This document shows, piece after piece, positions 24,901 through 35,485 of a DNA stretch of 64,000 nt (position 1 is the stretch's first letter; each line of letters begins with the position of its first letter). The translations under genes and the position numbers were made by a program. Under the pieces are notes generated by a model. The model was given only the letters and a program-made list of their open reading frames with translations. It did no database searches and was not told where the DNA came from. Source of the stretch: Plecoglossus altivelis (lineage: Eukaryota; Chordata; Actinopteri; Osmeriformes; Plecoglossidae); NCBI GenBank assembly GCA_036571765.1, contig BROE01000024.1, positions 4,574,862-4,638,861 of the forward strand. The letters are read 5' to 3'.

Positions 24901-25964
24901 CAAAATGTTTTGACGGCTCCATGAAGTTTTACCTGGAGTATGGAGTCTTTCCGGAACCTTTCAACTGGAGTTCCCATGTTTCTCCTTTACTGAGGGAAAG
25001 GATATAGAATTTGGCTTTATATTGACCTTTGTCCGATTCTATTTCAAGACAACAACCCAAAAAAGTGCACATTTTTCACTTGCCTGTTGGTAAATTCACC
25101 AATAAAATGTGCTCTGCCATCTCCTAGTTGACCAGACCAATAGCCAAACTACATGCGTTGAAATGACAAATAAAGAAGGGAAAATCGTGACAAATAAGCA
25201 TAGTTCTTTAAACTGGGATATTCAGCGCATATTATTTCACAAGATCTACCAGAAGTTGAATTGTGTGAATGGTACCTGGTGTCCACCATATCTGTGTGCC
25301 AGAGGAACAGATCCAGGTAACAGTTTACCACCACTGAAGTAATGTACAAAATCCTTAGCGTGAGTGACAGAGATGTCCAAATCCAAGATGTTCTCAAAGA
25401 CATCCTACACAGACAAAAACAGACAGGTCAGTGCACATGAATGCATTTTACATCGCATCATTTAATAATGTGAGACTTTATTGAACGTTTATATCTAGAT
25501 GAGAAAATGTAACATCACCTTTGAAAATGCTGCAAGCTTTAAGGGACCTTTAAGAGGAGTTGGGGTGGACTCTGAAAAAACGCAGTTTTTCACGGTGCGA
25601 ACAGAATTCCCGTCCACCTGATCAAGTGGAAAGACCTCTGAAATGAATGAAGGGAGAAACTATTTATTTATTAGGCCATGCACTGATGTTTTACGTAGGT
25701 ACCCACATACAGTATATGAATATTTTTTTTACCAATGAGTCTTGTACATGACAGTTTGAAGTGGTCAATATTACGAATGCGCTCCGTCAAACTCGAATTG
25801 AAATGTGGTTTGAAAGCATAATGATAAGGGTGTATTTCCACGTCACTGCCATAACTTTGGCAATCGTCACTCTCACAGAAGTTATGCAGAGTTTCAGTAG
25901 CCAGGATGCTGTTGACCACATCAAGGGCCAGGAGAACGCGGATCAAGATGCCAACGTAACTCAT
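21932..25964 (-). CDS. selenoo2: Selenoprotein O paralogue, protein adenylyltransferase SelO-like, Cys in place of Sec
   Basis: SelO proteins are pseudokinases that transfer AMP from ATP to Ser/Thr/Tyr of target proteins. Exons (minus): 25964-25733, 25637-25519, 25404-25276, 25148-25084, 24989-24933, 24809-24711, 24504-24437, 24323-24236, 24126-24057, 23903-23831, 23730-23647, 23562-23433, 23286-23242, 23065-22984, 22868-22776, 22622-22543, 22448-22405, 22220-22141 and 22054-21932, totalling 1761 nt or 586 aa. Family blocks: HRYGGHQ, then WELQLKGSGKTPYSR plus DGRAVVRSSVREFLCSEAM (about 187-220), HGVCNTDN (about 333-340), TIDYGPFGFM (about 347-356), and NPRYVLRNWMAE near the C-terminus. Vertebrate SelO ends U-S-S with UGA-encoded Sec; this one ends VSCSS-stop with TGC. 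The intron after 25084 has a GC donor. Residues 1-22 are hydrophobic. An upstream in-frame ATG at 26039 would add a Ser/Leu/Arg-containing leader. The human SELENOO locus is elsewhere (chromosome 22, from memory), so this is the second fish paralogue; the symbol is tentative. Confidence 0.9.
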
Positions 25965-26328
25965 CGTTGGATGCTGAAGCGGAATTATCAGTCGTGAAAG
26001 ACTGCTGGCTAACTCACTGGGTAGACACCAGTTGTTCACTGCATAGTGGGTGACAGATTAGCGAAATATTTTCTAGATAAAATAGCCGATCGCATTTGAA
26101 TGAATTCTCTACATCATATAATATTGTGCAAATCAATTATGTTATAAACAAGAGCTATACAATACAATTTTCCAGAGTTTATCGACAGCATGATTGACTA
26201 GCAAGTTTGCATCTTTATTGAGTTTCCAACTTCCTGGTGTTCTAAACGGCATCTACTACCTTTGCGTATTTCCGGTTCCGTTATACTTTTATAACCTATC
26301 CAGTGTCCATGGATAAGTGTGGTCGAAC
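25965..26328. promoter_or_regulatory. Bidirectional promoter, selenoo2-like / pdss1
   Basis: The two start codons lie 364 bp apart in head-to-head orientation. The interval contains TTCCGG (26270-26275), an ETS-type core. On the pdss1 side, GAACATGGCGG at 26325-26335 fits the YY1 consensus overlapping the start codon. If the SelO paralogue starts at the upstream ATG at 26039, the gap is shorter. Confidence 0.65.
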
Positions 26329-29300
26329 ATGGCGGTTCCGTGGAGGCACTGTTGGAGATGGAGTTCAAGCTCTTATGGCATAAGTTTACTAGATACATTA
26401 TGTCTTCCTAACAGGCTGACGGCCGCTGCTTCGTCGCTCCGAGGAACATGTTCCCTGCCACGTTCTGGAAATGAGGTAGTGTGAGCAGGACCTGCTAAGA
26501 TTTCAGTAGGGCGTGCTGTCAAACTCGCCCAAGAAGGTCAACCAGTATCCTGGTACTAATGTAACTGTCACTGACTATCTTGCTGGATCATACCGAAAAA
26601 AGTATAGTTTTGATTATATCTGTATTGCTATGAAGCCCCTTTTTTGATCGGAATATACATTTCTTTACGTCGTTGATTTGAATGAATGACATTGTACACA
26701 TTTCATAGCTATTTGGCTAGCCATATGACTTGAGATTCTAGTATAGGTTCAGCTAACTACCTCTGGCCAGCATGTAATGCATTCTCTATGTAAAGGTCAA
26801 GACTGTTCTTGTCATTACTGGCTATAACTCTGTACCAAGCCTCACCCTTGATTTGTAGATCATTGACAGAAAGCTTTTAGCTACGAAAAAAAAGTCATAA
26901 TTTGCCTTGATAACTTGACTCATTTATTTGGCCATGTGAAACTTTCTTGGTGCTTTATGCATATATATTCTGCACTAAGCAGACATTGTCAAGTGTTTCC
27001 CTATAAACAGACCAACAAAGATTGTTCTTGTTCAAGTACATTTATTTGTGACATGTTGATTTATTTTAGGCTATTTTAACAACCAAGCCTGTTTACACCA
27101 ATCCACCAAACAATTCAACTTTGACAAGGTAAAATCCATTTTAAAATGTTTTTTACAGTGTCCGTAAATATGTTGGCCTTCTCCATCACTTTAAGCTCGT
27201 ACAATTGTCTTTTCCCAGGCACAAATCAAGACTGCTGTACCCCACACCAAACCTTCACTGCTGTCAGAGGATACACAGTGATGCTAAGCTAAAGGATCCG
27301 TTCACGCTAGCCCAAAAAGACTTGAAACATTTGTACGACGACATCAAGAAGGTACCGTCTGCTTTGACCCATAATACCGTCAATATTACTCAACTGAAAA
27401 CCTTTTTGTGATCAATGCACTGGAATAAATATCCATCATTTTCCCTGTGTCTCAGGAGCTCTTTGTGTCTAAAACAGAGCTTAGGTCCCTATGTGATTAC
27501 TACTTTGACGGGAAGGGCAAGGCCTTCCGCCCCATGATAGTAGTGCTAATGGCTCGGGCGTGCAACATCCATAGCCACAAGGACGGGTAAGAGTGTTGGT
27601 CAAGCTGTCCTCACTGTTCAGTTGGGCTACCTCTTTCTAATTCTCACTGTTTCTCACTGGTTGGGATGTCTTATTCTCCCTGGTGCTATTTCAACACATT
27701 GATGACAGTTATGTCTACATTGATTCAAGTGCAATCCAAAAACCACATCAACGCACCCAAGCACTCAGTAAAGTACAAGGTCTTTGCCAACACAGTAAAA
27801 GTCATGACTGTTGTCAATAAAACAAATCAGTGCCCAGGACTTGGAGGAAATGAGATGGATTTACCAGTCCCTCCCCCTTACTGCGCTACAGTGACAGTCT
27901 TGTCCCCTGGTGTGCAGAGATCTGTTGCCTGGACAGAGGTCCATCGCCATGATCTCAGAGATGATCCACACAGCCAGCCTGGTCCACGATGATGTCATCG
28001 ACGGCTCGGATAAGCGGCGGGGGAAGACCACCATCAACGAAGTGTGGGGGGAGAGGAAGGTAGGCGTGGCCCTGGGAGCCGGTTGTTGACAGGAGGCTTT
28101 CTGTAAGGTCTAGATCAGCAGGTATCAAGCCCTGTTCCTGGAGAGCTACCTTCCAACCATCCGGATTCAACACTCGCTTCCTGATCAACCAGCGAATTAT
28201 TTTAATGATGTTAAATTTATGTTGGCACAGCAACAACCTGCAGACAGGAAGCTCTTTAGGAACATGGTTGTAGATCCCTGCTCTGGATAGTCTGTTATCA
28301 TAGACCTCATGTGTCCTCTCTTGTCCACCCCCAGGCAATACTAGCTGGAGACTTCATCCTCTCTGCAGCCTCCATGGCTCTGGCCCGCATTGGAGACAAC
28401 ACGGTGGTGTCTGTTCTGTCGCAGGTTATAGAGGATCTGGTACGAGGTAACCAAGCTGTCTTTACCCTCTGGGGCGGCGCTCTTCATCCCTGGTCCGCAG
28501 ACTGTCCTGTGTGGGTCAAATGCTTTCTTTCTCCAACACACCCGATTGAATTGAAGCTCTGCAGAAACCTAATGCTGATCGTTCATTAGAATCAGGTGTG
28601 TTGGAGCAGGGAAAATGTCAAAGACGTACTAGCCAGTGGACCCTGAGGACCAGGGTAGGAAGACCACTGCCCTTGAGAGAACACTACTGTTACGCTCATG
28701 AGGTTTAGCTGCCTAGGATTCAACAGCACTGTGTCGATATGTCTCCCAAGGTGAATTCATGCAGCTAGGTTCCAAGGAAAACGAGAACGAGAGATTCAAG
28801 CACTACCTCGAGAAGACCTTCAAGAAGACGGCGAGTCTCATCGCTAACAGTTGTAAAGCAGTATGTACGTTCTATCTCCACACCAATACAAGCACACGAG
28901 AAAGTCGCAGGCTTTCTGAAGGCAAAGCCCCCCCTGCTGTGGGTTGACACGCTGTTCGGCTCTGTTCAAGGTGTCCATTCTGGTGAACTCGGATCCCGAA
29001 ATCCACGAAATAGCCTTCCAGTATGGTCGTAACGTTGGGATCGCATTTCAGGTACGAGGGTTCCCGAATTCCGTGTCTTTCCTACGCACAGACACAGTCA
29101 GATGTGTAATATGCATGTAATTGTTAGATAACATACTGTACTGAGTGTCTTCTATGATCTCTGTGTTTCACAGTTGGTGGATGATGTGCTGGACTTCACA
29201 TCAAGTGCGAGCCAGTTAGGGAAGCCCTCTGCCACAGACCTCAAGCTGGGCTTGGCCACTGGACCAGTACTATTTGCTTGTCAACAGGTGTGTGCGCACG

Positions 29301-30220
29301 CTCTTACTGTCCAGTCTGTTCTCCAGAACTGAAAAATGCTGCTATTGTTTAAGATCTATACCATTCACACCGCCATTTACGTCTCCAGCATCTATTTCCT
29401 GTCTCAAGTCATTTGTGAATTGGAATTACTGTGTCTTACGCACGGAACAGACCACATAATGCTAGAATGTGCTTGTGCCTAACATGATGCTTCCTTTACC
29501 TGTGTGGGTCTGTAGTTCCCAGAGCTGCATGCCATGATCATGAGGAGGTTTAGCACCTCTGGAGACGTGGACCGGGCCTGGCAGTACGTCCTACAGGTAG
29601 GGGTCCAGCAGAGCAGCTGGCTGGCCTCTGGTACATGCACACATCTGGAGGTCTGGATGTGTTTACACACATACATGTCATTGTATCAGTGGAGAAACAT
29701 ACCATAGAGAATCAGAATTGGTTTTATTCGCCATGCAAGATATACAAGCACAGAATTTACTGTGGCAGGGAAGTGCAAACATAGAACATATATGAAACAT
29801 AATGCAGGTAGATAAAAATATAATAAAAATCTATTATAAAATACAAATAAGATCAAAAGTGGACACCAGCTGTACAGATGGGGTTAATATAACTATAGCA
29901 AGTGGGGTATATATAGTGCAGGGGGAGGTGGGAGGTATAAATACACACATGGGTTAGCATGTCGAAATAAATAAAGCAATTTACCCTGCTTTAGAATACA
30001 CCACAGAGTTGTATATGTGTGTGTGTGTGTGTGTGTGCGCGCGTGCATATATATGTCTGTATTTCTGTCCTCTCTCCAGAGTGACGGGGTGGAGCAGACC
30101 AGCTACCTGGCCCAGCGCTACTGCCAAGAGGCCATCCGGCAGGTCAGCTTGCTCAGACCCTCCCCAGAGAGAGACGCCCTCATCCGCCTCACAGAGCTGG
30201 TGCTCACCCGGGACAAGTGA
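26329..30220 (+). CDS. pdss1: Decaprenyl-diphosphate synthase subunit 1 (all-trans polyprenyl-PP synthase, CoQ biosynthesis)
   Basis: PDSS1 elongates farnesyl/geranylgeranyl diphosphate with isopentenyl-PP to make the polyprenyl tail of ubiquinone, acting in mitochondria with PDSS2. Exons: 26329-26480, 27219-27351, 27456-27586, 27918-28059, 28335-28446, 28751-28860, 28971-29051, 29174-29287, 29516-29596 and 30080-30220, giving 1197 nt or 398 aa (human 415). Both aspartate-rich prenyl-transferase motifs are intact: DDVID (163-167) and DDVLD (290-294). YYFDGKGKAFRP, LGSKENENERF and KTASLIANSCKA are near-identical to mammals. The Arg/Trp/Ser-rich N-terminus (AVPWRHCWRWSSSS) is a plausible mitochondrial presequence. 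The exon 1 donor at 26481 was chosen over the nearer GTAGTG because only it keeps phase with exon 2. Confidence 0.95.
28100..28290. mobile_element. Foldback MITE-like element in pdss1 intron 4
   Basis: The left part holds CCTGTTCCTGGAGAGCTACC and the right part a degenerate reverse complement (AGGAAGCTCTTTAGGAACA), with AT-rich sequence between. This looks like the short inverted-repeat elements scattered through teleost genomes. The family name is not certain. Confidence 0.45.
28471..28682. mobile_element. Foldback MITE (Angel-like, tentative) in pdss1 intron 5
   Basis: The left arm contains TCCAACACACCCGATTGAA and the right arm ATCAGGTGTGTTGGAGCAGG. These are near reverse complements flanking a short unique centre, and the outer arms hold CTGGTCC and GGACCAGGG. 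There is no coding capacity. A related copy occurs at 30316-30530. Confidence 0.6.
29705..29990. repeat. Dispersed teleost-type repeat, family unknown
   Basis: The opening (TTTTATTCGCCATGCAAG...) and the TATA/GGTATAAAT-rich body resemble a dispersed fish repeat I cannot name. It lies in pdss1 intron 9 and is followed by a (TG)n tract at 30013-30049. Confidence 0.3.
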
Positions 30221-30315
30221 TGCCCTGGGCCCTGGGCTTCACCTCAGGCAGCTACCTGTGAAAGGCAACCCCCTCGGCCCACCAACACCACAACCACCAG
30301 GAGGAGACAAGCACT

Positions 30316-30530
30316 CCAGAGCAGGGGTCTGCTGCCCTGGTCCTGAGGGCCACACTGTCCTGCATGCTTTAGATATTTCCCTGCTCCCAACACACCTGGT
30401 CCTAATGCATGGGGTGTTCTTAAGATAGAGGAACAACTTGTTTATTTCAATCAGATGTGTGGGGAGAGGGAAACATCTAGAACATGCAGGGCAGTGAGAC
30501 CCTGAGGAGCAGGGTTGAGAGGCTGATCTG
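30316..30530. mobile_element. Foldback MITE (Angel-like, tentative) in pdss1 3' UTR
   Basis: GTCCTGCATGCTTTAGATATTT and CCAACACACCTGG on the left are mirrored by CAGATGTGTGGGG and AACATCTAGAACATGCAGGGC on the right. This makes a near-palindrome of about 200 bp. It resembles the copy at 28471-28682. Confidence 0.65.
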
Positions 30531-31290
30531 GGGGGAAAAGGAGAATACGAGGACACTGGTTCCGTAAAACAATCAAGAATTCCGTTTCTGAAAGACTTTG
30601 TCTTGCATAACCGTAGTGTGGCATTTGATGCAATGTTTGATGCAACCTGACTGTGAAATGAGCTTCGATGGACCCTTTACTTCACAGGACTTGCTCCTCG
30701 TAGCCCTCTCTCCTCCTGTCCAGCAGGGGTCAGCGACAACTGCTCATACGCTGCTGTTGCCAGGGCGACCATGATTGTCACATCTAGGAAGAGAGCCCCT
30801 CTTAATTTCGATTAGATTCCGTTACCAACACCTCAAACAAAATGTTGTATTTATAATATAATGGATCTTACTATAACACTGCTGTGAAGTTTATCCTGTG
30901 GTCACCGGAGCACATGGAGGGCGAAGGGACTTGCTTTATGATCACTGTATACAGTACTGTAAAACAAAAAAAAGGCTCTGGGCTGTACCTCAATCTAGCT
31001 CACTTCTCTCTTTGAGGGTTGATTTTATTACAGGCTAGGTTCGGGGCAGGCTAGGCACTGCAGAATCATTGTAATTCCAGATGGAAAACCGAGTATTGTT
31101 GTCGTTTTGGTGTTTTATGGATCTGAGTTAAGTTATTGTACGAGAAGATCCGTCCTCACCACGTAGGCCAAATGTCATTCTTACGCCATGTTGACTTGTA
31201 CCGTTAGGAGAATGTTATATGAATACACTTCTGGAACAGGTGCTCAATTAACAACCAAGGCCTTAACATCCACAAATGACTACGTACTCA

Positions 31291-31296
31291 AATAAA
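31291..31296 (+). terminator. pdss1: Polyadenylation signal AATAAA, pdss1
   Basis: This is a canonical hexamer about 1.07 kb downstream of the pdss1 stop, immediately before the convergent abi1 3' end. Confidence 0.6.
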
Positions 31297-31368
31297 AAGA
31301 GGTATTTTTTAAGTCAAGCCCTGTCTTTTTAATGTGCAAGGACCCACACCTCGTTCTTCATAGAATGG

Positions 31369-31374
31369 TTTATT
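31369..31374 (-). terminator. abi1: Distal polyadenylation signal, abi1
   Basis: This minus-strand AATAAA lies about 75 bp from the oppositely oriented pdss1 signal. Confidence 0.55.
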
Positions 31375-33162
31375 ATAAAAGACTGTACATTAATTTTTCA
31401 ATTAACATATTATATATACAAATTAAGGGCAGAGAGAAAGACGAGCGTTCGATATTTTCACCCGTGAAACTGAGCAGGAACACTTCTATACCTTTGATAT
31501 AACAAAGCACACAGACAGAAGTTTCAAGGCATTGGCAGAAAGATCCTGAAAGGGTCAACATTGATGAGCGCAGTTAATCCTGTGTCGCACGAGTCCGTTC
31601 AGGAATGACTATCAGGAATGAGGAAACTGATAACGCGAGCGTAAGGTTCCATTCTAACCTCACATAAAAAAACACCAACCTAAAAAGCCATTAATCGATA
31701 GTCGGATCGGTAAGACAGAGGTATACTATAACTAGAGCTATGAAGAGTATAGACAAAGTGAGAGGAATCATTCTCGGTCGATAAGGAAGGAAATCACGTG
31801 GCATCGAGATGATTTCCAGACCTGAGTTATCGAACCAGATTCAGATGACGACAGGAACAGGAAGCGCTCCAGTATACGTTTGTTCATTCTCGCTCTTCGG
31901 GATGCGGAAGGAGGTCAACGTCACGTCGGTCTCCTTTGTAGCGCTGAACTGTTAAACTGGCTGAGCGTTGAATCACACAGCAACAAAACAGCTTGAGAAT
32001 TGAGCCCAGAAAACACTATCATTTACAATCTATCATAATCCATTATTGATCGTTAACATTAGATTCTTAAAAGCCTACAGTTTTTTTATGCTATCTACAG
32101 ATATTCCATCTTGTTCAGATTAGTAAGACTTTATTAATGTTGACAGGTTCCCTAAACTGTGTTTTAGTCACACAGTAAGAAACAGGGTGGATGTTTAAAA
32201 GTTTAGACTTTTATACTCTGGATCAGAATGACTACTTGACCTGAAATATTACCAGATGTAAGAAATCATCTTGTACACTTAATATCAAACGTTTAAGTAC
32301 AGATCATGAACATTGCTTAAGTCTCAACAAGTCAGTGATTCAACAATATAATAAAACCTAAATTGCATGTACATAACATAATAGAATTATAAATGGCATA
32401 AAACAAAGGTTATACACATTCGCCAAATTTTGTATGCATGCTTTACATCACGACTGAATGTTAAGTATAACCGGTTGGGTGGGGAAAATAAAACACAAAA
32501 AAATGCTGCTATTCAAATCTGAAATCTGTACTCAACTTCAAAATCGATCAGTCTTGATAATGAAATGGCACCATGTTGTAAAAACCTTGATTAAAACCCT
32601 TCTGTTGAGGGACATGTTTGACTGATGTGTACGTGGTATTCAGACTGGGTCAGATACAGTGACTGAGATTCACTGAATTTAGAACTACAGCCATCTAACA
32701 TGCTGTACATTATATACTGTGCAATGACCAGGAATGACACTTTTACTGAATGATAGGCTCAGAGCCAACATACGCATTATATCACATCTGGGGGAGAGAG
32801 AAAAAAAACAAACAATTTGTTCTGTGACGCATAATACTCTCATTGAATAATCATAGGGAAAGTAAATTAATCATGACAAAAATCTGATGTGTTGTGTATA
32901 TGTGGACAACCTGTCTGGATGTACATACTTCAGCTAGTGACACCATTTTTGGAGACTATAAACTAGAAGAGCTTTAGGCAGTCTGATCATATTAGCAACT
33001 TTGTTTCTTTTATAATGTCCCAGACCCACCCATATCACACCTAAAAGGAGATATATTGATTTGTTTTAAATGTATTTGCACTGTAAAAGGGAAAGGGGGG
33101 GACATTTTGTAATTCTGTCATAACCAAAAGCACTTGTCTGTACTTTGCAGGGTCAGATCTGT

Positions 33163-33168
33163 TTTATT
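33163..33168 (-). terminator. abi1: Proximal polyadenylation signal, abi1
   Basis: This minus-strand AATAAA is about 47 nt downstream of the TGA at 33217-33215. Its use would give a mature transcript lacking nearly the whole 3' UTR. Confidence 0.4.
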
Positions 33169-33214
33169 GGTCTAGAAAGATATGCCAGAATAAATATACT
33201 GTGGTAGAGTCCCT

Positions 33215-35454
33215 TCAGTCGGCATAGTGCATGATCGACTCAACGTAGTTGCCAGGGAAAAGCCCGGTGACTCCGTTGCAGATGCCCTCGAACCAGCCGT
33301 CATCGTTTTTCTTGATGATGTAGATGATGGCTCCCTCCATAAAGGACAGCTCGTCATCCTTATCCTGGCTGTAATCGTAGATGGCCACCACTAGGGGCAA
33401 GAACAAGCAGGGGAGAAGATTAGCACAAGGCACAGACGGACTGGCAGTTTGAATCATCGAGGAGGTCAATAGCCTCTTCTTTAGAAACGAATCCAAACAA
33501 ATGACTGTCTACCCGTGACCTGCCAGTCTACTCCTGACTTGCTAGTCTACTCCTGACCTGCCAGTCTACCCCGGACTTGCCAGTCTACCCCGGACTTGCC
33601 AGTCTACACCTGACTTTCCAGTCTACACCTGACTTTCCAGTCTACACCTGACTTGCCAGTCTACTTGTGGCTTCACAGGGGAGGGCAGTGCTACCTTTCT
33701 CCATGTAGGTCTTGGGGGCCCAGCTGGGGTCCCCGTCAGCGTAGGGGTCGTTGTAGTGCACCATCGCCGCCTCTTCCTCCTCGTAGTCCACCGGGGGTGG
33801 CGGCGGCGGGGGCGGAGCCTCGTCAAACATGGGCAGGTCATCCGGGGGGGGAGGCGGAGGGGGAGTGGGGGTGTCGGCGACTGCTCGGACACGGGGAGAG
33901 AGAGAGACAGTTAGCAGAGTTCAACTGAGCGAAGGGGCGTTGTTGCTGAGCGTTCTGCGTTTTGGGCTCAAACTGGTCAGCATGTGGGCTGTGCATGCAA
34001 CCAAACCCATAGTGTGTGGAGAGACGGAAGGGTCCATGCAGAGCAGTGGCAGGGGGTGGCATGTGGCACCAAGGCCTGAGACGGATGGGTTTGAGATGTC
34101 CATGAACAATCCATTTGTTGGCATGCAGTGCTGTGCAGTTTCTCTGGCTCGCTGCTTAGGATTGAGCTGAGCTATTCACTGGGGATCTGGGATGCAACAG
34201 AGAGTGTCCTCTCGCCTGCTACGAGACTGGAGGAGTAGTGTCTTGTTTTCCATTTTCATTTGCTTCTCTTGGGATTACAACATGTCCCAATTTCATGAGT
34301 AGCATCATGCATTATTAACTTCAGTTTGCATGGGAAATTGCATGACTGTTGTTATTGGATAAGCTGCCGGCCTCAATCATTTGGAATTGAAAAAATGGAC
34401 AGACTTTCGCATCAAGTTTTCATGAGGGCAGAGGAGATGATTCATATCCATGTCAACAATGGGTGAGGGTCCTCGGTATATTCCATGTTCATGAGACCTT
34501 TGATTTTGAGCTGTTGTCAGTAGAGGGCAGCAGGATGCACTGTGTTATAAATATAAACGCTCGTGCTCTTAAAGACACGCTCCATAACACAACTGCAGAG
34601 TCAACACAAGTGCATCTGCTGTATGGTGTGAAGCATTGGTCTTTAATGTAGGATTTGTGGGGGGAGATTAACAGACTTCATGAATGTGGTCACTTTAAAG
34701 TCAAGCGTGAAACAGCCTCAGAAATCATGTGGGATAGAGTAAAGGGTAGTGTCTGAGATAATGCCTTATTGCCAATGCCTTGAACAGTCCATTCACACTA
34801 TTAATGTGATTGGAAACAACCAACTTTTTTTTTGTTTCTGAGAAATAACAGTATAAAGTGGTGCCCTTGCACTTCTGCCAAAGGCTCACAACATAAATCT
34901 GTCAGGGGGTAGCAGTGAAAGCTTATTTAGTGTTGCATAAAAATTAAAATAAACGCAAAACACTTTGAAAATTGTTCACAGACCAATGGCATTCAAATTC
35001 TCAAGTCCATTCAGGAGTACAGCAATAACTGTGTTTCTTTCAGAACCCTAGAGCAGGCTGTGGTGGTCATTGGCATAAGGCATGAGTCTGGACACGAGTT
35101 GATGATGCAGGAGAGGATGGCAATGGTGATATCCTAGACTAGACACAAGACAGACACACGGACGGCAGGACTAAGCATGCAGAGAGGCTTGCGAAGGGGT
35201 GGGGGGTAGGGTCAGAGGTTCACTGCATACATGGTAGAGAGCAGGGAGGTAGAGGGGGGGAGAGGTTTCTAGTCTAAATGGTAGAGAGCAGGAAGGTGGA
35301 GGGGGGTGGGGGTCGGGGGTGGGGGTGGCTGCTGGACTTACTGTTCTCCTGCACTCTGGCCACAAAGCCTGTGAGAGGAATCTGGGGAGTGAGCTGAGGC
35401 ATGGGAGGTGGCGGGGGAGCGATAGACACTGGAGCCCGCACACGCACGTACGCA

Positions 35455-35485
<31 letters not shown>

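Larger units (their letters stand above)
30221..31310 (+). other. pdss1: pdss1 3' UTR, including an embedded MITE
   Basis: The sequence after the stop at 30218-30220 is non-coding and carries the foldback element at 30316-30530 and an AATAAA at 31291-31296. Cleavage near 31310 would put the pdss1 end about 50-60 bp from the abi1 end on the opposite strand. Confidence 0.6.
31340..33214 (-). other. abi1: abi1 3' UTR (long form)
   Basis: About 1.85 kb of AT-rich non-coding sequence runs between the abi1 stop and a minus-strand AATAAA at 31369-31374. A second AATAAA lies only about 47 nt past the stop (33163-33168). A Pumilio-type site TGTATATA (minus strand, 31413-31420) sits near the distal end. 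Confidence 0.6.

Noticed and set aside
26476..26480. Alternative pdss1 exon 1 donor at 26476
   Set aside because: It would leave exon 1 in phase 0 and shift the frame of exon 2; the donor at 26481 keeps the frame.
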